Shown here in pieces: positions 51,520 to 62,359 of a stretch of 64,000 nt of DNA (the stretch's first letter is position 1; the number at the start of each line of letters is the position of its first letter). The stretch lies in the NCBI GenBank assembly GCA_905160935.1, contig CAJHZI010000192.1, positions 663,501-727,500 on the forward strand, written 5' to 3'. The position numbers and the translations under genes are program-made. Under the pieces are notes generated by a model that ran no database searches, was not told where the DNA came from, and saw nothing but the letters and a program-made list of their open reading frames with translations. The stretch is from Enchytraeus crypticus. Taxonomy: Eukaryota > Annelida > Clitellata > Enchytraeida > Enchytraeidae.

Positions 51520-53175
51520 CTAGATAAATAATCATGAATTGCCATAGAGACGTCCAAATTGCCACATCAGAGGTGCAACTAAACGGCGAGAAGAGACACA
51601 AAGAATGAGAGATGCCCAGGCACATAAAAGGATATACAGCAGGACAGGTACAATGAACAAACCTGAGCGAGTAAAGTAGTAAACGTCAACACAACAGAAT
51701 TTAATTATAATAAACTATTACATCAATTAAGTAGAACTTACAGGGTAAATGGTTATATCAACCAAGACGATATAGGGCATGAAAACATAAATTAATTCGA
51801 CCTGACAGTATTATAGCATTTCGATAAGATACATGTATTGTATTATTGCGGAATGTCTGTGAGATTTTTTATCAATTTCTCATATAGTTTATTTGCTCAT
51901 CTCGACATAGGTTTTACTAGTAACAGATGCAAACATGTACTAGATAAACTTTCAAGCAATTTGAAAGAGGCTACCATTAAAATAGCCTAAGCTCTGTGCG
52001 GTAAAACGATAACTTGTAGCTAGCATACATCTGCTCAAGTCTGTATTACAAAATTTCTACACTACCGTACCGTACGATACTAACAGCCTGTACGGGATGC
52101 GTGTTTACAAAGAGCTCGCGAGGACCTAGACTGATAATGCTTTCAATAGAACCAAAGTATAGGTCTACATGTATCTTTTCAGTTAGCTACAATATTAGGC
52201 ATATAGAATCTGTTTACGCTTGAGCCACGTGATAAACTTAACTAGAGTCGCTAATGCTGATATAGGCCTACATGTATCTTGCAAGAAGCAAAGTTAAAGT
52301 AAGATAAATACGTGTACATTTAAGTTGTAATTTGAAAAACCTGTGTGAATGATTTATTAGATTGTACATTTTACAGTAACGTGCCTTTCGAATTAGTTTA
52401 ATGAAAGCATGAATACTTTAAGCGACTTATTAGAATATTCAGGTTTGTGACAAATGTATTCGAAATTAAAATTCTAAGGAATTCCAAAAAGCTAACCCTC
52501 TTTAATTTTTGTTTCTCTCTCTCTCTATATCCCACTCCCTCTATGGCAGCTTTTCTTCCTCTATCTTCGGTTGTGGCCGTGGCCTATCACGTAACTTCTT
52601 CTGGTTATACGAAATGAAGTCTGGTTTCAGCCATTCATTTTAAGAAGTTAGCTTATGAGCAGAGAGCCTATAAAGAATTAAGCTAGCCACAAGTCCTATA
52701 TGCAGGATCATTGGGAGCATTGGTGATTGGGATAAACAATTTAAACCAATATTATTAGGATTAGAAGTTGAAAAATATAGATATTAGATCCACAACATTA
52801 TGCTGATGCGGCCGCCTGTTTATCGTTTTGACAGACCTTACTGAGCAGTTTATGAATCTAAATAGCAAAGTTAATTATGGAATTGGTTAGTTAATTAGAT
52901 CAGTTATTTAATCAAGCAAGGAACTGAAGTTAATTGTCTCGCTCACAGTTTCCAGATGCAACAATTTTCAAGCCATTGAACAGAGACAACATGAGCTTCA
53001 ACTTAAAATTTTTAAAATTCTTCAACTTATACTTTACAATTCTCTTTAGTTCATATAATTGCCGCTTAAAATAGACACAGTATTTAATTACAAATTGTCA
53101 AAATTTGGTATACCTTTTAAGTTAACTTACTGGTTCTGGGTTTTTTATTTAACAAAAAAATCCACTTACAGGTAA
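51520..53175. other. Spacer upstream of gene copy 2
   Basis: No coding signal recognised. Any promoter or first exon of copy 2 would lie here or further upstream, but I cannot place it. Confidence 0.5.
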
Positions 53176-53219
53176 TGTATGTATGCTGTAATCAATATTT
53201 TCAGGACCTAAGTACAAAC

Positions 53220-55509
53220 ATGCCGGGATTTGTGAGCTTCGAAGAATTCTATCAGCTAATGCTTGACTTCCAAACGCTGCGAGTACAGAAAATGTTCGTA
53301 TCTGGAAGTCAGGCAGAGGTCGAGGGCAATGATGAGAGCATAGTGAAGTTCTGTGGAAAGAACACGATGGATGTGGACTATATGATGTATAATAGAGACG
53401 CTTATGTGTTCAAAGATTTTGATTCGGTGCCATCAAATTACAGAGGAACTATTCTAAGATACGTAACTGAGGGAATTCACCCATGCTATGCTCGACTGTT
53501 GAAATGTGACAATAGTGAACTTGTATTCGAACACATAGAAAAAACAATTACCTTTGATTCTGATCTTATTAATCCTCATTCGAGATATCTTACTGACCGG
53601 AAAACCGGGCCATCCATTAAAAGTAATATTTCTAGCAGTGTTAGTGAATACTTTTACCCGTTCAATGAACTAAAAGAGATGAGCGCTTCTGAAAGCGATC
53701 ACGTGGTAGCACGACATAGTCCATACTGGTTGGATGAAGCTGCAGAATGGATTAACAGACAACGACACCGAGACTCTGTCCCAAGTCATGTTATCAAACG
53801 CATCGTCAGGCATGGGATAGATTTTGTTTGCGTCTCACACAAGGGTTATATATTACGAGAACACCAGAACGAGTGGAGACTATCGTTTTCTATGGCAGAA
53901 CTCATACTGATCAAGAGTTGGACTAGACAGCAGAGAGCTACGTACAGAACTCTGAGAGTTTTACTAAAGAGGATATCTTGTGTTGAGTCGGTTCACACTC
54001 TGTGCACTTATCATTTCAAAACTTTAATGCTTTGGGCTGTTGATACGAAACCACAGTATTTCTGGCAAGATTCTGTGTTGCTTTCTTCTGTACTCGAGCT
54101 CATATTGGAAATGATACTCTGCCTGAAGATTGCAACCTTGCCACACTATTTTGTGCCAACAAATAATCTCTTTGATAATCTTCTCTCTGAGGATGTCCGT
54201 GATGATATAAGGAATATGATCGATATCTACGAAAACTCTGATTTAGTATCGAATGTGTTATATTCCTGTATAAACGAAGAAATCTCCACAAAAGCAGAAA
54301 ATCTGTTCGTCTCAATGCCCGCTCTGTTCTACGACAGTCTTGAAATCTCAACCAGTATGCGCCAAGAAGAAACCAGAGTAGCTGTGAAGACTGGAAATAT
54401 TAAAGACATTAGTATGAATAAGATAACACAAGAATTGAAGAAGGTATTCGATTTTGCTGAACTCATTCAATCAACAAATATTAACGAGATATTGTGCTCT
54501 TCGAATACGTTTGATTTAAGTCAGTGCGACGACGCTGAGATTAATAAGAAATCCAGTGTGTCTTCACAAAAAGATTTGAATATATATAGGTTATTTAATT
54601 GCCCTAAGGAACTCCACAAAACTATTCATAATTTCTATAGAGTAATAAGAGATCCATCACGTGATAAAGACATCAGACCATGGCTGCACAGTTTCGTTTC
54701 GTGTAAAGATCTTTATGAAAAGGAAGCTTCTAGCAGCAGAATGCAGCTAATTTTATATTCCCGGTGTGAATCATGTTTTCCATCGAAGTTCACTTCTTCA
54801 ACATCATTTATTCAAAAATCGGATTTCGAAATTAGAAGTGACATTTACTATGGGGTCGGAAATTATCAGTCCACGGACACAATAACAGAAGAATACGAAC
54901 CATCCCTAGATGCATTGGAGATCGGGAACAATCAAGCAATATCTACTCTGTCACTAATAGTTCGTGGTGAAAATGGGGCAAAGTTTAATGACAATGAAAA
55001 GCATTACAAATTTTGGCCCAAACAATCTCCTACAGTTTCGATATTTTGGATCATTAAAAAAGTCTACACAGCTAACTATTACTTCACACTATTTTCGGAT
55101 TTGGAGAATAGGCCTACAGTTGAAATTTGTGAGCAGATTATTCAATCTTACAATAAGTCCATAGGAAATAAACGCTTTGCTGAGCTTTACGTACCATTCC
55201 TCCTCACAACTAAATGGATTGAGAGGTACGATAGAGAATTACAACAAGTGCTTGGTCTAGCAGCGTTATGCAGAATTCTCATTTTTCGGCCAGACTATAA
55301 TCAACCAGTGCATATTCCTGTATGTCCGGTGCAGTTTGCCCTCTATCTCAAAACCCGATGTTATCTAGAGACAGATATAACTGTTTGCCAGATAGAAGCC
55401 TATCTTGCATATATGAAGCATGCATTGGATCTCTGCACAGATATTACCTATTTCAGTTATGGATTAGCAGCACTTTCTGGAGCTCTAAGGATAACTGAAA
55501 TTACTAAAG
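53220..55509 (+). CDS. Mab-21/cGAS-like nucleotidyltransferase exon, gene copy 2
   Basis: The second tandem gene, with the same exon length and phase as copy 1. ATG 53220 lies 15 in-frame bases after an acceptor (ATTTTCAG ending 53204), and the donor AAAG|GTATGT is at 55509/55510. The GS motif (G29-S30), D51/D53 and D160, EWRLSFS and TYHFKTLMLW are identical to copy 1. Residues about 25-488 appear identical at the DNA level to copy 1, while residues 1-24 and 489-763 differ at many positions. The divergent part includes a two-codon insertion (Arg-Pro) at 55111-55116, created by the 8-mer TAGGCCTA. The frame reads into the intron and stops at 55574 if unspliced. The predicted role is the same as for copy 1: an innate sensing or signalling nucleotidyltransferase, inferred from family membership only. 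Confidence 0.85.
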
Positions 55510-56583
55510 GTATGTCAATTCGAAAAGACATAATGTTATTCAGCAATGTTTTTACAAAAACTGTACCTTTATAGTTTTAGATAGCGGTTTTTACATTAAA
55601 AATAAAGATATATAAAACTGTATACATATAGCTAACATTATAAAATGGCTTATAAATGTAGAATATATTTACGCTATACCATGCACTGTACAAATATTTA
55701 TTCTAAAAACTACTAAATCATCAATATCAAAGATATATATTTTGTAGTTTAGTTGTGTGCTCTCAGTCTCAGCCAGGCCTATATTGCAGAAGACAGGTTT
55801 AACTCTAGTAGCCTTAAGAGCATGCCAGTTATGCGCAAGCACTCGAAATTAACTATATACCTATTGAATAGCAGTCGGGTAACTGTACTACAATGCTATT
55901 TATAAGGACTTCTAGTATTATCTTTAGCATTTACTTTTTCTAGCCTATAAAAATCTTTTTCAATGGATATTTCCAATGTAATATTTTAAATTTTGATAAT
56001 CACAATCGATGTTTAATCCTTGCGTATTTCCATATATTCTTGTTGGTAGGTTTGATGTTAGAAACTTTGTCAATTAAGCGCTTAATCTTTTCCATTTCAC
56101 TTATTATATGCTATTTTATTGATATTATGAGCCTGAAAACCATATTCAATCTACTTATGCCATTTTGGTATTTACAGTAGGCCTATTCAGAAATTTTGCG
56201 AAAATCCATAGCCTATGCTAAATATTGCAGCTTATATTATTTTGAAATGACTTAAATATTTAAATTTTAGAGTTAAAGATTAGCAAGGAATATTACTCAA
56301 TTTATCAGAATTTGAATTAACCAATTCAAAATTAGGAGTAAATTTAATTCATTTTTGTTATTAATTCAAAAATTTAAACTCTAAAACGATTTAGTGTCTT
56401 AGACTATTCAGTGCTATTTGTGTTTCTGCTGCGTCACCAAATTGATATTGAACACTTATATTGTATACAAGTAACATATGAGAAACTTTCATCAATTTGA
56501 TTAAGTTAGGCTGACAAAGAATTGCATCGGTGTTTAACATCAGTATATTATTGTAATCATTTGGCATTAATTTACAATTGCAG
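55510..56583 (+). other. Intron of gene copy 2
   Basis: A 1.07-kb AT-rich intron starting GTATGT and ending AATTGCAG. It keeps the ancestral layout without the retrocopy. It carries one TAGGCCTA motif near 56,178 and no other recognisable gene. Confidence 0.75.
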
Positions 56584-57497
56584 TACGAAGTTCCGGATGT
56601 AATGTGAAGGTTATCAAGCACTACAATCTGATAAAAGGAGTAACCGTTTTGAATAATGAAATCTTCGTGTTACGAGATTTACAGTGGAAAGTCAACGTGT
56701 ATGACTTACATACTCTGTTAGCCTCGCGTGATATCATTATACATGGTTTGCAAAGACCTAATGATCTCGCTGGTTGCTTCCACTACAAGGCTTTATATAT
56801 TTCTAGCAACGGTGGCGTAAGAGATATGCAGCAGGGAACTATCTACAGAGTCGACCTCACCAATGATTCCGTCACAAGCTGGAGAATTAAAGATAACCAT
56901 TTGTCGCACTGTTTGTCGGTTACAACATTTCGCACTCTACTTGTCACAGTGTGGATCGATCACAATCAGCGTGGAGCAATTGGGGTGAATACACCTACTG
57001 AAAAAGTTCAATATACGTATAAGTTAGCAGAATACACAAGTCATGGAAAACCGTTGAGGGAGATAAAACTTGATGCAAGTTTGATTGGAGTTTGGCAAAC
57101 AGTTCAACTGTCTCGTAGTCAATTCTTTGTCACATCTGGCATTGATCAGCAACATCCAAGCATGCTCTGTTTAATTGACAGTGAGGGTCAGATCATAAAT
57201 TCTTACAGCGGTGAGGAACGAGAGAGTGAAGAGTGGACGCCTGGTCTGCATTCAATAACGACAGACAAGATTTCTAGACACTTATATGTTTCTCCTGGTA
57301 TGAATAAAAATATACTTTTGTTCGATTATCACCTAAATTGTTTGGGTAGTATTCGCACACCCTTTGACATCTGTCATCCGCGTAGAATGTACTATCATTC
57401 ACCTACCAACGAATTGTTTATAGGAGAAGAGTCTGGAAGATTGACAATCATCAAATATCCTTCTGTGGCTAAGCCTGGCTATTTCCCACTGAATTAA
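56584..57497 (+). CDS. Beta-propeller (NHL-like) terminal exon, gene copy 2
   Basis: Last exon of copy 2. The acceptor AATTGCAG ends at 56583, and G|TA = Val restores the frame through to TAA at 57495-57497. Joined to 53220-55509 it predicts about 1067 residues. The blade pattern matches copy 1 (KVNVYDLHTLL, GTIYRVDL, YKLAEYTSHG, MLCLIDSEG, NILLFDYHLN, RLTIIKYP), with clear amino-acid divergence throughout and a slightly longer loop between blades 2 and 3. The acceptor region, including the motif CATTTGGCATTAATTTA, is shared with copy 1. The retained frame in both copies suggests the propeller fusion is functional, not a read-through artefact. Confidence 0.75.
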
Positions 57498-58025
57498 GAC
57501 TATATATTGCTAGTTTCCCTCACCTAGGTGAACTAACTATTATAATCTTAAAAGAGATTTTCCTGTCGTATAGATAGAATAGCTCAGTGACTGTTGCAAA
57601 AAACCACAAATTATTTCATCTGTCGTCAGCATGATATTTTTCAAGTAATTGAAATATAGTTTCAATATTTTCAGAGATTTCAGCCAAATGAATTACTCAG
57701 ATTTTGTGAATGTTCTTTTCGATGCTTGGAGTCATTGTGAGGTTATGGAATTGCGAATTAAGATATTAAATTTTTTTAATTTATTTATTATAAGCTACAT
57801 GTATGCATAAATTAAGATGCTATGGCGATATCGAGAAAAGTTCATTTTAAGCATCTTTTATAAATGATGGGGCTACTGTATTTGGAGTGCATCTTCCTTA
57901 TAGTTTATATGAATAGATGATCTTTAAAAGAAGTCTTTAAAAAGTGCTTCAGAATTATTGTCAAAAGTTGAAACTTAAACACTTTGGAGAGGAGATGAAT
58001 TCTTCCCCAAGCCCGTGTTTGTTTA

Positions 58026-58235
58026 GTGCACTCTCCTGTCCCGCTTTCAATTAACAAAGTCATACAAAATAAACGAAGAAGACAATTGCTGAGCTCATTT
58101 CTTTCTGAGCTTCAAAAAGAACTATTTTCATTTGCTAATGTTTGCAATGAGGTTCCTATTAGGATCGAGACTGGATGGTCAAATTGTAAGGCTGCTAGTA
58201 GAGTGATGTGTGATAGGAGATTACCACTTAACTGA
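58026..58235 (+). pseudogene. Possible non-LTR reverse-transcriptase scrap
   Basis: The end of a 69-codon frame, RIETGWSNCKAASRVMCDRR, resembles the RxxxxWxxW...GVxCDRRMP region of RTE-type reverse transcriptases. The first 40 residues are unrecognised. The frame ends at the 58.2-kb hairpin. Confidence 0.35.
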
Positions 58236-58368
58236 ATAATTTAAATTTAACTACCACCACCACCGAACTATGGAATTACCACTTAACTTTCAGTTAAGTG
58301 GTAATTCCTGAATTGAAAGTTAAGTGGTAATTCCATAGTTCGGTGGTGGTAGTAGTTAAATTTAATTA
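58220..58368. repeat. Large imperfect hairpin with four inverted/direct motifs
   Basis: Arms 58,238-58,290 and 58,314-58,367 are near-perfect reverse complements. The 14-mer ATTACCACTTAACT occurs at 58,220 and 58,275, and its reverse complement at 58,292 and 58,318, so smaller hairpins nest inside the larger one. Confidence 0.9.
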
Positions 58369-58978
58369 ATATCTCTGAGAAAGTAAAATTTTAACTTAGG
58401 ACTATGTAATGCATTTTATTATACTAAAATAATAAGAGACCCTTCCCCATGTAAACAAGGAGTTGGAAAAAGAACGCAATTGTTTTCATTGTGCTTTTCA
58501 ACATGTTCACTTTAGCTCATCCTCCTATCTTCGACATTAGGCATCTTCCGCAATTCTACAGATGTCACTAGTTTAGGTATCGGTTGCTAAGTAAAATTGC
58601 TCCTGCTATATGTACGGTTTACGTCTATTTTACATTATACTTCTGCTACGACGGCAATCACATTTCCAAGTCAAGCAGTATAATTCAAAGAATCCAAACT
58701 CTATTTACCTTCACTTTACGTTGTTTATAAAGTTTTAACCCCATGATCCAAGGTCATTTTAATTTGAGTCGTTTTCGACTCATGCCACTATTCTTTTAAC
58801 CTATATACTGACGCATATATTCGAATTACTTAATTGCATCTACGATTAATGCGAAATCGTAGATGCAAACTGTTTGCGATAGTCAAGAAGGCTATGCGTA
58901 TAGGTTTCGATTAAGTAGATTGAGCAATGTTTGATTTACATTTTATTAGTCTCAACTCCGACTCCGAAACTATAATGG

Positions 58979-59215
58979 TAGCATTGAATGATTTTGTATG
59001 GCATTGCATGACGTTGTATTGCATTGTATTGGTAGTGTATGGCATTGTATTTAATGGCACTGTATTGTAATGTAGTGTATTGCATGACATACTCCGGCAC
59101 TATTCAGCATCATATGGCTGTGTACGGGTATTGCATGGCATTGTGTTGTTCAGCATTGCATTTTAAGACATTGTATTGTTTTGCATAGAATTGCATTGTT
59201 TTGTTTGACAGTATG
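58979..59215. repeat. Degenerate TTGCATTGTA-like short repeat
   Basis: Irregular runs of TTGTATTGCA/GGCATTGTAT, about ten bases each, for some 240 bases. Confidence 0.7.
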
Positions 59216-60039
59216 ACTGACGAATTGTTGGTCGTTTAATAGCATTCAGGGATCAAATCTAAGTAGGCAAGACATTCTGTACAATAAAATTTCGTGTCAC
59301 CGCTCTTCTTCGGTAATTTCTATTAATAGTCATTCTAAAAAGAGTTGCTGAGAAACTAATTAAGTATGAATTTGACGGTTACGAGATCTCTGGGTCCAGG
59401 CGATGTCACTCATCAAGAACTCTACCAAGATCCTATTAATAACTATTACTAAGTACTGGCTTTATTAAGAACTCCGAGTATTATGGTTATCATGGTAGTC
59501 AGCTAAATAAGATAGGCTACTCTGCATCTTCACTGACCATCGATTTTTCTCGCGTTAGATGAAGGAATTGCTGTTGATACATTGTATGTTGTTTATGCTT
59601 TTGGTCTCTTTGCTGAATATAAACATATTATCAATCTATCTATCTATCATCGTAGAAATTCTTGCGTATCTTCTCTTTAGACTTTATTGACACCTTCAAA
59701 ATACTGTTATCGTGATATTTTGCTGATTCTAATTTCGCCTTCTGGCTGTTCTACATTATATCTTACAAATCACGAAGACGCAATATCAAGGCAATAAATA
59801 TCAATGGCGGCATTTGGTTAATCTGTCTTTCCTTCCCATGTAATAAAAGGCGCAATGTCGTAAGAGTTCCAGCTATCCAGTGTCCGTGGTGTAGGATGTC
59901 TTCGACAAATGGGCGGCGTCTACGGGACGTAATTGTGTTAATCCCTTGAGAGAGTCCGTAATGTTGTCCGTTCACTTATGCTGATGACTAACATCTCTAC
60001 ACATTACTTCTTCACTCCATTCTCGAAATCTTGATCAGT

Positions 60040-60359
60040 CCTCCATTCTCTCTCGCTCTCTCTTCTCTCTCTTTCTCTCCTTCTCTCTCTCTCTCTCTCT
60101 GTCTACGTCTTCCCTCTCTGTTGCTCTTTATCTATATCTCTGTCTCCCTCTCTTTATCTTTCTGTCTATTGCTCTCTCTCTCTCTCTCACTCTCTATGAT
60201 TCGTAGTCTCTCGCTCTCACTCTCGCTCTCTCTTTCTCTCTCTACTTCTCGCTTTCTCTTTCGCTCTTTCGTACGCTTTTTACTCTACTACCTCTCCATC
60301 TTTCATTCAACTCTCGCTCCCTTTTTAACTCCTCTTTCAGTTTATCTCTCATATCTCTC

Positions 60360-60417
<58 letters not shown>

Positions 60418-60450
60418 ATATATATATATATATATATATATCCCTCTCTC

Positions 60451-60498
<48 letters not shown>

Positions 60499-60500
60499 AC
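60040..60500. repeat. CT-rich polypyrimidine tract with TA core
   Basis: Almost pure pyrimidine on the plus strand for about 460 bases, mainly (CT)n, interrupted at 60,417-60,441 by (TA)n. Frames across it (Ser/Leu or Arg/Glu) are artefacts. Confidence 0.9.
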
Positions 60501-60845
60501 TCTCACTATTCTCGCTCTTGCTATCTCACTTGTCACTTCGTCGATTTAGTCCTATTTCTCACATCTGAATCCAGTCAATTCATTATATATTTTGTCCACA
60601 TATTTCAAACACTCATTCAATCTTCCCGTTATATTGAGAGAGTACTGATGATTCGTCTGCTTTGCGCACAAACTCAATAGTCTCGGCCAATAATCAATTT
60701 TATTAAATTTTAGGCGGCTAACTGAACGTGGCTAAATTGAAGCTAAGAAAAATATGAAAGCTAGAAAATCTTATTTCTTAAATAACACATCATACCAGTT
60801 TTTTCACAGCTTTGTTGAGTCATTGAAAAGATAAAAGTAGAACTA

Positions 60846-62359
60846 CAGACTGGGGCAAAAAAATAATCCCCTAGCGAAATCTCAATAACATTGGCGAAAC
60901 TCAAAGTATTTGTACCAAATTTCTGGAGCTTCTAGACGAAGAATTTCTGCATATAACCTATAAATTTTATGAAAATCTTTTGAGCGGTAACAAAATTAAA
61001 GCGTTTCTACGAAAAAATGCACAAATCAATTTTAACAAGGCATTTTTTTACCAAAGGTCTTAGTAACTTCGATAAAACTTAAAATAATTTTACGAAATTT
61101 TCGGAGCTTCTATAGGTGGAATTTCTACACACATCCTGAAAATTTGGTGAAAATGTATTCAGAAGTAAAGAAAAGACAGCGTTTCTCCTGAAAAATTGTT
61201 AATATCAATTTTAACAAGGCTTATTTAAACAAAACTACCGGAGATTTTCTTCAAATTTAGGAATAATTTTAAGAGAAGAACGACTTTTAAGCATCTTTTA
61301 TTGGGCAACTAACAAGGTAGTGCAGGCATACAGGGTGAGTAAAAAAAAGATAACACCTGCAAAAAGTTTGAATATCTCAGGCTATTGTTAATATTTGTAA
61401 ATTAAACTTTTACCAATTAATAAGGGACTAATTTCTGGTGGGGTGGCCAATTTTCATCCATTTTGGTGCATAGATTGTCCAGTTATGCAAGTTTCAGCAG
61501 AGCAACCCCCCATTTTTACCTTAAAATGGCGTTTGCTACAACGGTAAGGGCAGATTGCACTTCATTGACGAGAAGGTAAGGTTGAACTCTCAGTATTACG
61601 TCAGTACTTTGCTTCCGGAGCTGTTTGATGATTGCCATGCTCTTCTACCAAATGGTTTCATCTTTCAGCAGAATGGTGCTCCGGCTGATGCATCTCGTCA
61701 TGCACAGGAAAGGATCAGCGAGAGAAACCCGGATTACATCAAGAAGAATGAATGGCCTCCAAACTCACCCGATCATAATCCTCTGGATTACCACATCTGG
61801 GGAACCATGCTGATAGAGATGCATCTCTATCAGAAACACCAGCCGAAGCCTAAAAACAAGACAGAACTGCAGGAGGTGCTTTACGCCATTTTTAGGTAAA
61901 AATAGGGGGGTTGCTTTGCTGAAACTTGCATAACCGGCCTGCCTATGTACCAAAATGGATGAAAATTGGCCGCCCCATCAAAAATTAGTCCTTTAGTAAT
62001 TGGTAAAAGTTTTATTGTAAAATATTAACAATAGCCTGAGATATTCAAACTTTTTGCAGGTGTTATCTTTTTTTTACTCACCCTGTATACTCCACCACTC
62101 AAGTAAACGGCCCTTTTCAGTGTCGTTGTTTTCTTAAAAAGGAACGACCGACATTGCGAAAAGCCTTGTTGAACTCGATTTTTGCACTTTTCACGTAGAA
62201 GTGCTGTAATTTCGTAACTACAGAAAATATTTTCACCAAATTGGCAGGTTTTACGCAGAAATTCCTCCACTAGAAGCTCCGAAAATATAGCAAAGATATT
62301 ATGAGTTTTCTCGAAGTTATTGAGATTTTGCTAGGGGATTACCTTTTTGCCCCAGTCTG
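60846..62359. mobile_element. TA-flanked element with long inverted repeats, host of a nested mariner
   Basis: The ends read CAGACTGGGGCAAAAA and its reverse complement, each next to TA. Similarity between the arms continues for several hundred bases (for example TCCCCTAGC...ATCTCAATAA, and GGAATTTCT...AATTTGGTGAAAAT at 61,120 against 62,230-62,270 reversed). No transposase of its own is recognisable. It looks like a MITE-like, fold-back Tc1/mariner relative. Confidence 0.8.
61331..62085 (+). mobile_element. Mariner-type element, internally deleted, nested
   Basis: Same termini as the 11.9-kb element (CAGGGTGAGTAAAAAAAA), TA duplicated on both sides, inserted into the left arm region of the outer element. 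It keeps a transposase core in one frame (61,555-61,899: HFIDEKVRLNSQYYVSTLLP, FIFQQNGAPA, ISERNPDYI, NSPDHNPLDYHIW, KPKNKTELQEVL) and then runs straight into the terminal region. Both the N-terminal part and the C-terminal tail are deleted. The QQDG Asp is again Asn. Confidence 0.9.

Noticed and set aside
60031-60549. 172-codon Ser/Leu-rich frame
   Set aside because: Translation of a CT microsatellite. The same holds for frames at 10,119-10,471 and 23,364-23,570.
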